Below are positions 1 to 8,035 of a stretch of DNA of 9,683 nt, one piece after another; positions within the stretch are counted from its first letter, which is position 1, and each line of letters begins with the position of its first letter. Location of the stretch: assembly GCA_046706345.1 (NCBI GenBank), contig JBJKPL010000334.1:1-9683 (forward strand). Reading direction: 5' to 3'. Under the pieces are notes generated by a model. The model did no database searches. It saw nothing but the letters and a program-made list of their open reading frames with translations, and was not told where the DNA came from. Both the position numbers and the translations under genes were made by a program. The DNA comes from Sulfidibacterium sp046706345 (GTDB taxonomy: Bacteria; Bacteroidota; Bacteroidia; Bacteroidales; F082).

Positions 1-1220
1 AAGACATTGGAGGACTGCTTGTTTGTTTCCTGCTCCCGCTGTTCGTATCGGCGCAAAATATTGTCTTTCTGTCGCTGCAACTCGGTCTCGGTGAAACCGA
101 ATTCCTTCACCCTGGCATCTTCGTCCAGCAACACCTTCAGGGAGTTGAGGATCTGATTGTCCTTGGTGATCGCAAAGGCAGTATAGGCATTGTCGGTCCG
201 GCCGATGAACGATCCGTAGCCGGCCCCTGCGTAAATGAACGGGGCGTTAGGTTTTTGGGCGATCTCATTGAGCCGCTGACTGATCATGGCATCAAAAAGC
301 TGATCGCGCAAGTCATTGCGGAAACCCTCCACCGTAGGATCTACCTTTCGGGGATGTTTGTAAAACACCACCACCTGACTGCTGGTGGCTTCAGAATCGG
401 CTTCGATGGCAATCAACGGTTTCTGATTGGAGGGCACACCGTAAACCATACGTTTGGGCGGATTGGCTGGGTTTTTCAGCCCACCGAAATGTTTTTCTAT
501 CAACTGTTGCATCTGGGCGACATTGATATCTCCCACCACAATCACGGCCATCAGGTCGGGCCGGTACCAGTCGTGGTAGAAATTCTTCAGGGTTTGATAA
601 TGGGCCGTGTCGATGACCGCCATTTTCCCGATGGGAAGCCGTTCCGCATAGCGCGACCCCTTGAGAATCACCGGAATGAATTTCTTCTGCATCCGGTCCT
701 GGGCGCCCAGGCCCAGACGCCATTCTTCTTTGACCACCCCGCGTTCCTTGTCGATTTCAGTCCCCTCAAAGCTTACATTGTGCGCCCAGTCTTCCAGCAC
801 CAGCAAGGCGCTGTCGAGCAGGCTCTGCCGGTCGGTGGGCATCTGAAGCTGATAAATGGTTTGATCAAAGGAAGTACTGGCATTCAGGTGGGCTCCAAAT
901 TTCACACCGCTGGCTTCGATAAAATCCACCAGGGCTTGTTTTTTAAAATGTTCCGTTCCGTTAAAGCACATATGCTCGATCAGGTGGGCAAGGCCTTGCT
1001 GGTCTTCGGTTTCACAAATGGAACCGGCATTCACCACCAGCCGCAGCGAGACCCGGTCCTTGGGTTTTTCGTTTTTTTTGATGTAGTAGGTCAGGCCATT
1101 GGCCAGTTTTCCGATCTTCACGGTAGGATCGGGTTGTAGCGTATCGGTTAAATTCTGGGCCCTGGCAGCAAACAAAAAGAATAAGGATCCTGTCAGGAAC
1201 AAAAAGGTTTTTTTAAGCAT
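1..1220 (-). CDS. Secreted M16-family (insulinase/pitrilysin-like) zinc peptidase, N-terminal part
   Basis: This gene reads leftward and is cut by the window edge; 406 codons are visible, all open, of a family usually about 900-1000 residues long in Bacteroidota. The ATG at 1220 begins a signal peptide (MLKKTFLFLTG..., hydrophobic to about residue 19, probable cleavage ARA|Q after residue 21), so the protein should be exported. The inverted zinc motif HxxEH is present as HLIEH at residues 79-83 (H79 and H83 as ligands, E82 as catalytic base). Downstream, the ERGVVKEEW segment (159-167) supplies the third ligand, probably E166 by analogy with pitrilysin. The visible part therefore holds the catalytic half and should be active; the C-terminal, non-catalytic half lies outside. 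Known M16 enzymes cleave oligopeptides inside a closed chamber; the substrate here is unknown. It is separated from the upstream TPR gene by a terminator and has its own promoter candidate. Confidence 0.93.
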   Translation of the reverse strand, partial: MLKKTFLFLTGSLFFLFAARAQNLTDTLQPDPTVKIGKLANGLTYYIKKNEKPKDRVSLRLVVNAGSICETEDQQGLAHLIEHMCFNGTEHFKKQALVDFIEASGVKFGAHLNASTSFDQTIYQLQMPTDRQSLLDSALLVLEDWAHNVSFEGTEIDKERGVVKEEWRLGLGAQDRMQKKFIPVILKGSRYAERLPIGKMAVIDTAHYQTLKNFYHDWYRPDLMAVIVVGDINVAQMQQLIEKHFGGLKNPANPPKRMVYGVPSNQKPLIAIEADSEATSSQVVVFYKHPRKVDPTVEGFRNDLRDQLFDAMISQRLNEIAQKPNAPFIYAGAGYGSFIGRTDNAYTAFAITKDNQILNSLKVLLDEDARVKEFGFTETELQRQKDNILRRYEQREQETNKQSSNV

Positions 1221-1257
1221 GGTTTCACGTTTTAATTAAGAAAAATTGTTGATGTAA

Positions 1258-1265
1258 CAAAGTTA
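1258..1265 (-). promoter_or_regulatory. Candidate Bacteroidota -7 promoter element for the M16 peptidase
   Basis: The minus strand reads TAACTTTG, a full match to the TAnnTTTG -7 consensus of the Bacteroidota housekeeping sigma factor. It would place the transcript start about 30 nt upstream of the ATG at 1220. No clear TTTG -33 element is visible about 19-21 bp further upstream, so the call rests on the -7 box and its position. Confidence 0.5.
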
Positions 1266-1355
1266 AGGAAAGTGAGGATAGGTTTTACATCCTTTTCCCT
1301 AAATCGATGCTGAGTTACAACAATTTATTCCTGAAGCGCCTGAGGGAGGGAGGAC

Positions 1356-1391
1356 AAAAAAAAACGGGAAGCAATGAGGCTTCCCGTTTTT
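1356..1391 (-). terminator. Intrinsic terminator of the TPR gene
   Basis: A perfect 13-bp stem (arms 1360-1372 and 1379-1391) with a 6-nt loop has a GC-rich core (CGGGAAGC). On the minus strand it ends in nine consecutive T (complement of A 1356-1364). It lies 20 bp beyond the stop codon of the TPR gene and separates it from the downstream peptidase. On the plus strand the T-run is only five, so it mainly serves minus-strand transcription. Confidence 0.88.
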
Positions 1392-1410
1392 AAATTGTTA
1401 CGTACCAAAA

Positions 1411-2376
1411 CTATTTACATTTCAGAACGGTTTTGATCTGATATTTTGCAGCGGCGACGTTGGGACCGGTTTTTACGTTCTTGTATTCATTACAGGCGCT
1501 GTCTTTCATCCCCTTGCCTTCGTATGCCTGACCAAGGGTGAAATAGATATCCGATTTGGAATTTCTTTCCATACCCAGTGCTTTCTGTCCATTGCTGATG
1601 GCAGCGTCCCATTTTTTCAGTTTCACGTTGGCCAGGGCCACATAGTAATACAACGTGGCACTGCCTGAATAAAAGCCGTTGGCCTTATCAAATTTGGTAA
1701 GGGCATCGGCATATTTGTTTTTCTGCAGATCCTTGGCCCCCGCATTCAGATAAGCGGCAAAGGCCATTTGTCTGGCCTGACCATAAAGCTGAGATCCTCT
1801 TGAATTGGTATTGACAAGCGTACCGACCTTTTGCACATTGGCTGACAATTCGTCGAGATTGCCTTGTTCTTTTGCCAGGAGGCATTTTCCATAATAAGCG
1901 TTGATACTTTTGGGATACACCTTCAGGGCAGCGTCGTATTGTGCAGCAGCATCGGCGTATTTTTTCTGCATCAGCAACGAATTACCTTTTGAAGCATACA
2001 CCCGGGCGGTATAATCCACCGAGAGTGCCTTAAATTTTGCATCGCCCGACAAACCCGTCATATTGATGGCTTTTTTCAACTGAGCGATGGCATCGTCATA
2101 TTGTCTTTTTTGATAAAATGAAATCCCATTCCAGAAATATGCTTTTCCAAGTTGCGTTTGAACCTGCGACTGCAATGAAAAGGCATCCGGCCCTACATCC
2201 TTACAGGTTTGTAATGCTTGTTCGTAAAGTTTCACTGCCTGGCCAAAGTTTTTGTTTTTAAACTGTTGGGTCCCCTGATTGTATAAATTACCGGCATCAG
2301 AAACAGATTGAGCGGAAACATTCAGCCCAAAAAACAAAAGTCCTGCAAACAGGAGTGATTTCACAATTAACTTCAT
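1411..2376 (-). CDS. Secreted tetratricopeptide-repeat protein
   Basis: A 321-residue protein with a signal peptide (MKLIVKSLLFAGLLFFGLNV, cleavage probably SA|Q after residue 22) followed by helical TPR units to the end. Recognisable repeats lie at about 27-59, 77-107, 124-156, 207-233, 240-268 and 276-302, with the usual pattern of small and aromatic residues (for example NAGAKDLQKNKYADALTKFD and ALANVKLKKWDAAISNGQKA). TPR arrays are protein-protein scaffolds; this one should act in the periplasm or outer envelope, partner unknown. An in-frame ATG at 2442 exists, but the extra 22 residues would bury the signal peptide, so the start at 2376 is preferred. No Shine-Dalgarno sequence and no convincing -7/-33 promoter were found. 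It is a single-gene unit ending in a strong terminator, with no catalytic domain. Confidence 0.9.
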   Translation of the reverse strand: MKLIVKSLLFAGLLFFGLNVSAQSVSDAGNLYNQGTQQFKNKNFGQAVKLYEQALQTCKDVGPDAFSLQSQVQTQLGKAYFWNGISFYQKRQYDDAIAQLKKAINMTGLSGDAKFKALSVDYTARVYASKGNSLLMQKKYADAAAQYDAALKVYPKSINAYYGKCLLAKEQGNLDELSANVQKVGTLVNTNSRGSQLYGQARQMAFAAYLNAGAKDLQKNKYADALTKFDKANGFYSGSATLYYYVALANVKLKKWDAAISNGQKALGMERNSKSDIYFTLGQAYEGKGMKDSACNEYKNVKTGPNVAAAKYQIKTVLKCK

Positions 2377-2843
2377 ACTTATAGCAGTTTTATAAATTAG
2401 GAAAAAATTTTTCGCAAGATAATAAAATCCCCAAACTTGCAATTGTTAAATTACTTTAAACAAGGAAAAAAAATTTTAAATGTTTAATGCGTTGATATTA
2501 AATTTTTTATGAAACATGAAGCAATCGGAAAACAGGATAATCTACAGATTAAACACAACGTTTACCCGGTTTTGTATCTGTTTGTTGCGGAAATCATTAT
2601 CTGGAAAACCGGCCGATTTACATCAAAACCACCTCTCCGAACATATCAAGAAATCACTTAATTGTGTTTATTTTCACAAAATAAATTCTCCAAATTAATC
2701 GAAACGGGATCAGAATATTTTATTCCTGAAATTAGAAATTCGGCAACAAAATCAGAAAATTTTTAAACAAAGAGTTTCTATTTTCAGTTTCTGTTATCTT
2801 TGCAGCGATTTTGGTTTTAAGCACAGGAAATCCATCATCACAA
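2377..2843. other. AT-rich intergenic region without a convincing gene
   Basis: This stretch separates the minus-strand TPR gene from the plus-strand tRNA. It is rich in A/T runs, has no obvious hairpin of terminator quality, and shows no ORF with recognisable protein character. A 60-codon plus-strand ORF (2516-2698) is present, but it has an unusual composition and no signal peptide or motif. The only supported element is the tRNA promoter near its right end. Confidence 0.6.
2795..2802 (+). promoter_or_regulatory. Promoter -7 element for tRNA-Thr
   Basis: TATCTTTG matches the Bacteroidota -7 consensus TAnnTTTG exactly. It lies about 40 bp before the mature tRNA 5' end, leaving a short leader for RNase P removal. 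The upstream side is T-rich with only weak TTTC-like candidates for a -33 box. Confidence 0.6.
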
Positions 2844-2916
2844 GCCTCCTTAGCTCAGCTGGTAGAGCAGCTCACTCGTAATGAGCAGGTCGTGGGTTCG
2901 AGTCCCATGGGAGGCT
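2844..2916 (+). tRNA. trnT: tRNA-Thr, anticodon CGU
   Basis: A complete cloverleaf is visible. The 7-bp acceptor stem pairs GCCTCCT (2844-2850) with GGGAGGC (2909-2915), closing with one G-U pair. The D-arm is TAGCTCAGCTGGTAGAGCA. The anticodon stem GCTCA/TGAGC holds the loop CTCGTAA, giving anticodon CGT, which reads ACG (Thr). The T-arm is GTGGG-TTCGAGT-CCCAT. The 3' CCA is not encoded and the discriminator base is T2916. It lies tail to tail with the response regulator gene, 58 bp away, with no obvious terminator in the gap. Confidence 0.96.
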
Positions 2917-2974
2917 CTTCCTTATTTTTCAGGCCATTTGCTGCACAGGCTCGTAAGCGGGCTCCCTTTCGGCC

Positions 2975-4372
2975 TCATCGCTGATTTTCTTCTTCGATTC
3001 TACGGATGGTTTTATGCAGGGTCGTACGATCAATTCCCAGTGTCCTGGCTGCCCGGGTGATGTTGTGTTCATGCTTCTCAAGCAGTCTTTCCACAAAATA
3101 TTTTTCCACCTGGCGGGCGGCCATATCGGCGGCATTCTTCCGGGCCTCGATCATCTCTTCCCAGGTGCTGAGTTCTTCCTTTCCGGGCACGGCAAATTGA
3201 AGGTCTCCGAGTTTTCGGCGATCCGGGATATTCAAAAGGATCTCGTGGTTGTTTTGCGAAAGAATGACGGCCCGCATGATAAAATTATACAACTCCCGAA
3301 CATTGCCTGGCCAATTGTATTCCATGAGCAGATCCATCGATTCTGCGGCAAAATCCTTCAACGGGATCTTGGCTTCCTGGGCTGCGATTTTGGTAAAATG
3401 CTTCACCAGCAGGGGAATATCTGCTTTTCGATCCCGAAGTGGCGGGACGTCGATCCGCAGGATATCCAGCCGATAGAACAGGTCCTCCCGAAAAAGCCCC
3501 TGCTGCACCAGGGTTTCCAGCTTTCGGTTGGTAGCCGCGATGACCCGGGCCTTGGTTTTGATCAGGTTGGTGCCGCCCACCCGATGGTATTCCTTTTCCT
3601 GAAGTACACGCAGCAGAGCCACCTGCGCCCTGGGGTCGAGTTCTCCCACCTCATCCAGAAACAGCGTGCCGTCGCCGGCCAGCTCAAATCTTCCGGGCTT
3701 CCGTGAAACGGCTCCTGTAAAGGCGCCCTTTTCATAACCGAAAAGCTCGCTTTCCATCAGGTCCTTGGGGATGGCAGCACAGTTGACCGCCACAAAAGGC
3801 TTGTCGGCGCGATCGCTGAACTGATGGATCTGGCGGGTAACCAGTTCTTTTCCGGTACCGGTTTCCCCATAGAGAAGTACCGTGCTCTGATTGTTGGCAA
3901 ACAGCATGATCTGATCCTTGAGGCGGCGCATCACAGGCGTTTCACCGATCATATCCCGGAAGGATTTGACCTGGTCTTCTTCAAACGCCCGGGCCCTTAG
4001 TTTCAACAACCTGTGCTCCATTGTTTTATCAATCAGAATCTTAAGTTCCGAGATCTTGATGGTTTTCGGAACGTAATCAAAAGCTCCTTTTTTGATGGCT
4101 TTGATCGCCGTTTCCACCGAGCTGAAATCGGTGATCATGAGGATGGGCACGTTTTCGTCTTCTTTTTTGATCAGATCGATGGCGGTGAGGCCGCTTTCTC
4201 CGTTTTTCAGCATCAGGTCCAACAGGATCAGATCCGGCGCTTTGCGCTGCAGCCATTCGATGCCCTGACGAATATTGTCGGCAGCCAGGGTATCGAAATC
4301 GCTTTTTAACAACAACTGCAGGTCGGCAGAAAAATTGGTGTCATCGTCAATAATCAGAATCAGTCGCTTCAT
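2975..4372 (-). CDS. Sigma-54-dependent response regulator (NtrC/AtoC class: REC-AAA+-Fis HTH)
   Basis: A 465-residue transcription activator of standard NtrC-family length. The receiver domain (about 1-120) has the acidic cluster D9-D11, phosphoacceptor D52 in LLDLM, T81 and K103. The AAA+ domain (about 142-370) has Walker A GETGTGKE (169-176), the sigma-54 contact loop GAFTGA (216-221), Walker B LFLDE (237-241), the arginine-finger segment FREDLFYRL (294-302) and sensor II WPGNVREL (354-361). A Fis-type helix-turn-helix closes the protein (about 425-462, NITRAARTLGIDRTTLHKTI). All key residues are present, so it should be a functional ATP-driven activator of RpoN promoters. The start at 4372 is chosen over an in-frame ATG at 4525 because the receiver begins there and a strong Shine-Dalgarno sequence precedes it. 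It overlaps the sensor kinase gene by 26 nt, making it the evident cognate partner. Confidence 0.96.
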   Translation of the reverse strand: MKRLILIIDDDTNFSADLQLLLKSDFDTLAADNIRQGIEWLQRKAPDLILLDLMLKNGESGLTAIDLIKKEDENVPILMITDFSSVETAIKAIKKGAFDYVPKTIKISELKILIDKTMEHRLLKLRARAFEEDQVKSFRDMIGETPVMRRLKDQIMLFANNQSTVLLYGETGTGKELVTRQIHQFSDRADKPFVAVNCAAIPKDLMESELFGYEKGAFTGAVSRKPGRFELAGDGTLFLDEVGELDPRAQVALLRVLQEKEYHRVGGTNLIKTKARVIAATNRKLETLVQQGLFREDLFYRLDILRIDVPPLRDRKADIPLLVKHFTKIAAQEAKIPLKDFAAESMDLLMEYNWPGNVRELYNFIMRAVILSQNNHEILLNIPDRRKLGDLQFAVPGKEELSTWEEMIEARKNAADMAARQVEKYFVERLLEKHEHNITRAARTLGIDRTTLHKTIRRIEEENQR

Positions 4373-7300
4373 GGTGTTCTCCTTTCTGTAATTCAATGGT
4401 GATCGTGGTTTTTTTATTGGGGACACTGCTCTTAACATAGATGCGCCCGCCATATTTTTTGAGGGTTTCTTTTGAATAATACAATCCGTAACCCGAGCTC
4501 CCGGAGGTGGAATATCCGTTTTCAAAAATCTGCTGAAAATGTTCGGGCGCTATGCCGACGCCGTTATCGGTCACTTCGATTAAGATTCGGGGGTCGGCCT
4601 TTAACAGCTTGATCGTTAGTTCTTTATTTTTTTTCGGGGCCATGGCACGAATGGCATTCTGGATGCAATTGTCCAGAATATGGGCCAGCCCCGTGGCATC
4701 CATTAGCGCCGGATCGTCTTCCGAAAGGAAGGAGACGAATTGAACGTGCACGTTTTCCTCTTCGATTTTTCTTTTCAGGGAATCCTGGAGGTTTCGGATG
4801 ATCCGGGTTGGATAACAGGAATGTTTCACAAAAACCCGGACTTTTAATTTGGAAAGCGATTCTTTGAGGTCCCGAATGGCGATGGCAAGATGCTCTTTTT
4901 CGGTCTGATGCAGCCGCGAAAGATCTGTTTTAAGGTCGCGAACGATCAAATCCGCAGCCTGGCCAATTTCTTGTGCCGCCTTTTCCTGCTCGTCAAGCGA
5001 CAACAAAAGGCTGATGATCTCTTCCAGCAGCGGACGCGTCAGTTCCATGAAGGTCTCTTTTCTTTTTTCAAAAGGGCCCCGGTACATTTCATCTGCCAGA
5101 TCCGACAGTGAGAGATTCTCAAAAAACAGCAGCAGGCTGTTCAGATTGCTGGAGGCCCAGGCACCATGCGAGAAATTCAGCAGCGACTGAAACAGCTCGT
5201 ATTCATATTCTTTTTGCGATTTCAGGATCATTCCTTTTTTGATCCAAAGGAAAAATCCAACGGGTCCTGCCGACCCCAGCAGAATGACCGTCAGGGGAAC
5301 AAAATATTTGATCAGGGGCTGTGATTGATGAAGCGCAAGGCTCAGGATGGCGAAGATCACCAGGTTGATGATGATGATCAGGCTGGTCAGGCGCACATCC
5401 CAGCGGAATTTTCGCACACCATAAAACACCCCTGCCAGCACGGCAAAAAGCCCGAGGACGACGATCACGAAGTAAAACTGAAATTCCCGGTTGTTGACGA
5501 GTTTGTATCCGGCATTGTCGAGCTGGTATATCCACGAAAGCGGCGGGCCGATCTCGGCCACTTCGAGGGTTGTGCCGGGCCGAATATTTTTCAGGATCTT
5601 TGTTTTGCCTCCCGGGAAAAGAACCCGCACATCATAGCGGCCATCCGGTTTTAACCCGAAATGGGAAACCGCTTCATTCTGATTTGAGAATTCAGCCATC
5701 ATGCTTCCCACCTGGCGGTAACCAGCGAGTTTCGCCGGGTCATCCAGGTGACCGGCCTGGTAAACCCAGATCCTGGCACCGATACCCTGCGAATTGGCTT
5801 TCACTCCTTTCAGCCTCAGGCGCAAATAATTGTTGCTGTCCAGGTTGTTGATCCAAAGCTGATTTTTCCCTTCCCGGTAACCGTAAAGATCCAGATCTCC
5901 ATCCAGATCCAGGTCGCCCACCGCGGCAAAAAGATCCTTGCTATTTGCCAGGCCCATGAACTGGGTGCGGTCTTCGAATCTTCGGGCCGAGTCGTTTAAA
6001 AAGATATAATTCCGCGTTATTCCCCCCGAGTCGACGGCAAAATACAGGTCGATGTACCCATTGTTATCCAAGTCGCCGGCCGTAAGATTGCCGATCTTTT
6101 TTCCCTGATTCAGGATGCCCAGGCCAATCCGGTCGGTGATGTTGGTAAAATGCCGGTTTCCGTCATTCTGCAATGCGGTAATAAAAGGCGCATCCGAAAT
6201 GGAGAAGATATCCAGATCGCCGTCGTTATCAAAATCGAAGGCGATGGTTTCCCTTTTTCTTTGATTGGATTCCCCGTTGGCCGGATCCAGCAGCACCCGG
6301 GTCCAGTTTCCGTCTTTTTCCTTAAAAAAGAGGGCATTGGGTCGCCAGTTTCGTACCACCAGCAAATCATTCCTCCCGTCGTTGTCAAAATCCGCCGGGA
6401 TGACCTTGTCATTCCAACCGGTAAAAATGCGGTTGGAACTGGTGTCGGCCACTTTAAAATTCCCGTATCCGTCATTTTTCAGGAATTGTATCGTGCCCTT
6501 TCCCGAACGGCTGTATCCATAGACGGCCAGGATGTCCAGATCACCGTCCTGATCTATATCCGCCACGGCGATATTGGTGATCGGGCTGATGGAGAATTGT
6601 TTTGGGATCTTATAGGTAAATATCGTCTGGTATTTTCCGGAAATCCGGGAATAGATCCTGAGAAAAAAACTGCCTTTTTGATAATCGGAGGTAATGATCT
6701 CGGGGATCCGGTCCCCGTTCAGGTCGTAGGCATAGGTAAAAAGTCCGTTGAAAGAAAAGTCAGCCAGGCCCAGCGGTACGGTATAGTTTGTAAAGCTTCC
6801 GTTGTTCTCGTTCAGGAACAAATACGGGCGCCGGCGGTCTGAGATATTGAACAATAAAATATCGGGTCGCCGGTCGTTGTTAAAATCCGAGATGATAATT
6901 TCCGGCCGGGTGATCCGGTAGAGGGAATTTTTGCTTTCCCCGGGTTTCGGGTTGACACCACCAAAGGAGAACTCGGGGCCGCTGAGCCCAAAAACGGAAG
7001 CAAAATCCATCAGGAAATTGCCTTTTACCTGCCGGTCGGTCATGAGTTCTTCCGATTGTGTCAACAACAGGCTATGCCCGTCTGAGAGCGTCTGAAAAGC
7101 CCGGATCTTATAAAGATAGGGCACCTGTTTGGCAAAGGACCCATGTCCTTTCAAAACATAATACCCCTCTTTGGTAAAGACTTCCTTCCGGATAAACGGC
7201 GATTGTTTTGGATCCACTTTCCTGAACCGGTGATTGACAAACCTGTAGGTGATCTCACGGGAAGTGTTGACATACAGGGTATCATGATAGAATTTCATTT

Positions 7301-7913
7301 CGGGGATGTTGGCATTTCCCACTTCCTCGGGCAAGGGAAATTCACGGAAGTGCTTCCCGTCCCACGAGAAAAGTCCCTGGCCGAAGGTCCCCAGCCACAA
7401 CGTTCCTTTGGAATCGCTCACCGCAGAAAAAATGTGGGCGGTGATGGGCGAAGGCACCTGGCTCCAGTGGTCATCGGTGAATTTGAGCACCATTCCGAAA
7501 TCTCCGGTAACATAGAATACGCTTCCGGCAAGGGTTACATGATAGAGCGGCGACTCGCAAACATAACCAAAACACCTGATTTTCCCTTTACGGATCTCGG
7601 CAACATACGTTCTCCATTGATAATCCACCAGCAACACCACCAACAGGTCCTTATTCAAAAGCACCGGGTTATAGATCCTGGCTTTTAAACCGGGGAAAAG
7701 ATCATGGAAAGGAAAAGAAACCCACTTCCCGTGATCAAAATGGAGGATGGTTTTTTGAGAATCCAGCAGCCAGTAATCATTCAGGGAATTACCGCCGATG
7801 ACCTGGGCAATTTTTCCCGGTGTTTTCAGCGGCTCCCACTTCACCCGGGCATCGATCCCATAAATCGAAACCATGAAAATCAGGAATAAAAATATGCACC
7901 GGAATCTTTTCAT
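4347..7913 (-). CDS. Membrane sensor histidine kinase with propeller/FG-GAP/UnbV-ASPIC ectodomain
   Basis: A 1188-residue sensor. Order: signal peptide (1 to about 22); propeller-like blades (about 40-230, including a two-component-regulator-propeller-like blade at 164-195, SDSKGTLWLGTFGQGLFSWD); seven FG-GAP/VCBS calcium-loop motifs starting at D343, D397, D452, D508, D560, D614 and D667 (for example DIDQDGDLD, DFDNDGDLD, DLDLDGDLD); a UnbV/ASPIC module (about 694-787, with LRLRLKGVKANSQGIGARI, then SNQNEAVSHFGL and VRVLFPGGK); three membrane helices (about 811-834, 842-862, 869-891), an odd number that places the C-terminus in the cytoplasm; and a kinase core (about 900-1178). The HATPase has an N-box (N1082, N1086), G1 DNGVGI (1116-1121), the F-box-like IFENGYST and G2 GSSGYGLY. 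The likely phosphoacceptor is H916 in NFSHGAWASSNL, an atypical H-box, so this is less certain. It is first in the operon with the sigma-54 regulator. The ligand is unknown; calcium-stabilised binding of a glycan or protein is a guess from the ectodomain type. Confidence 0.9.
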   Translation of the reverse strand: MKRFRCIFLFLIFMVSIYGIDARVKWEPLKTPGKIAQVIGGNSLNDYWLLDSQKTILHFDHGKWVSFPFHDLFPGLKARIYNPVLLNKDLLVVLLVDYQWRTYVAEIRKGKIRCFGYVCESPLYHVTLAGSVFYVTGDFGMVLKFTDDHWSQVPSPITAHIFSAVSDSKGTLWLGTFGQGLFSWDGKHFREFPLPEEVGNANIPEMKFYHDTLYVNTSREITYRFVNHRFRKVDPKQSPFIRKEVFTKEGYYVLKGHGSFAKQVPYLYKIRAFQTLSDGHSLLLTQSEELMTDRQVKGNFLMDFASVFGLSGPEFSFGGVNPKPGESKNSLYRITRPEIIISDFNNDRRPDILLFNISDRRRPYLFLNENNGSFTNYTVPLGLADFSFNGLFTYAYDLNGDRIPEIITSDYQKGSFFLRIYSRISGKYQTIFTYKIPKQFSISPITNIAVADIDQDGDLDILAVYGYSRSGKGTIQFLKNDGYGNFKVADTSSNRIFTGWNDKVIPADFDNDGRNDLLVVRNWRPNALFFKEKDGNWTRVLLDPANGESNQRKRETIAFDFDNDGDLDIFSISDAPFITALQNDGNRHFTNITDRIGLGILNQGKKIGNLTAGDLDNNGYIDLYFAVDSGGITRNYIFLNDSARRFEDRTQFMGLANSKDLFAAVGDLDLDGDLDLYGYREGKNQLWINNLDSNNYLRLRLKGVKANSQGIGARIWVYQAGHLDDPAKLAGYRQVGSMMAEFSNQNEAVSHFGLKPDGRYDVRVLFPGGKTKILKNIRPGTTLEVAEIGPPLSWIYQLDNAGYKLVNNREFQFYFVIVVLGLFAVLAGVFYGVRKFRWDVRLTSLIIIINLVIFAILSLALHQSQPLIKYFVPLTVILLGSAGPVGFFLWIKKGMILKSQKEYEYELFQSLLNFSHGAWASSNLNSLLLFFENLSLSDLADEMYRGPFEKRKETFMELTRPLLEEIISLLLSLDEQEKAAQEIGQAADLIVRDLKTDLSRLHQTEKEHLAIAIRDLKESLSKLKVRVFVKHSCYPTRIIRNLQDSLKRKIEEENVHVQFVSFLSEDDPALMDATGLAHILDNCIQNAIRAMAPKKNKELTIKLLKADPRILIEVTDNGVGIAPEHFQQIFENGYSTSGSSGYGLYYSKETLKKYGGRIYVKSSVPNKKTTITIELQKGEHHEATDSDY
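4379..4385 (-). promoter_or_regulatory. Shine-Dalgarno sequence deciding the response regulator start
   Basis: The minus strand reads AAAGGAG, six nucleotides before the ATG at 4372. This is stronger than the leaders of the other genes here, which are A-rich without a Shine-Dalgarno sequence. It lies inside the end of the kinase reading frame, so ribosomes finishing the kinase could re-initiate here. Confidence 0.75.
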
Positions 7914-7991
7914 TTTTTGGGTTCAATAATTGTTGCCATTCGCTTCTACATAGTAGACAAGCACTTCCACATCTCCCCGGACTTTTCCCTT

Positions 7992-8022
7992 CAAATATAA
8001 ACAAAAATTCCTATCTAACAAT
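7992..8022 (-). promoter_or_regulatory. Bacteroidota-type promoter of the sensor kinase operon
   Basis: On the minus strand TATATTTG (7999-7992) matches TAnnTTTG exactly. Nineteen base pairs upstream is ATTG (8022-8019), a one-mismatch version of the TTTG -33 box at normal spacing. Transcription would start near 7985, giving a 5' leader of about 70 nt before the ATG at 7913. This suggests housekeeping-sigma expression of the signalling operon. Confidence 0.65.
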
Positions 8023-8035
8023 AAGTTCCACTATT

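Noticed and set aside
255..1139. 294-codon plus-strand ORF
   Set aside because: It lies opposite the M16 peptidase frame, which has a signal peptide, HxxEH motif and third zinc ligand. The plus-strand product has no recognisable motif and is an antisense shadow.
2377..2442. 22-residue N-terminal extension of the TPR protein
   Set aside because: It would place a second hydrophobic stretch before a normal signal peptide; the ATG at 2376 gives a typical exported N-terminus.
2516..2698. 60-codon plus-strand ORF in the AT-rich gap
   Set aside because: It has a biased composition and no motif, signal peptide, Shine-Dalgarno or promoter. It is best explained as a chance ORF, though a small gene cannot be excluded.
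2844..2916. tRNA gene as the attachment site of an integrated element
   Set aside because: No integrase, no direct repeat of the tRNA 3' end and no mobile gene were seen in the window.
4373..4525. 51-residue N-terminal extension of the response regulator
   Set aside because: The extension lies wholly inside the kinase coding region in another frame. The receiver starts exactly at the ATG at 4372, which has a good Shine-Dalgarno.
6150..6842. 230-codon plus-strand ORF, with similar long ones at 3014-3706 and 7143-7688
   Set aside because: They are antisense to the well-supported kinase and regulator frames, with no domain character or start context of their own.
4347..7913. Classical hybrid two-component system (HTCS) as in polysaccharide utilisation loci
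   Set aside because: There is no fused receiver or AraC domain. The ectodomain is dominated by FG-GAP and UnbV modules, and the output is a separate sigma-54 regulator. No SusC/SusD pair or glycoside hydrolase is nearby.
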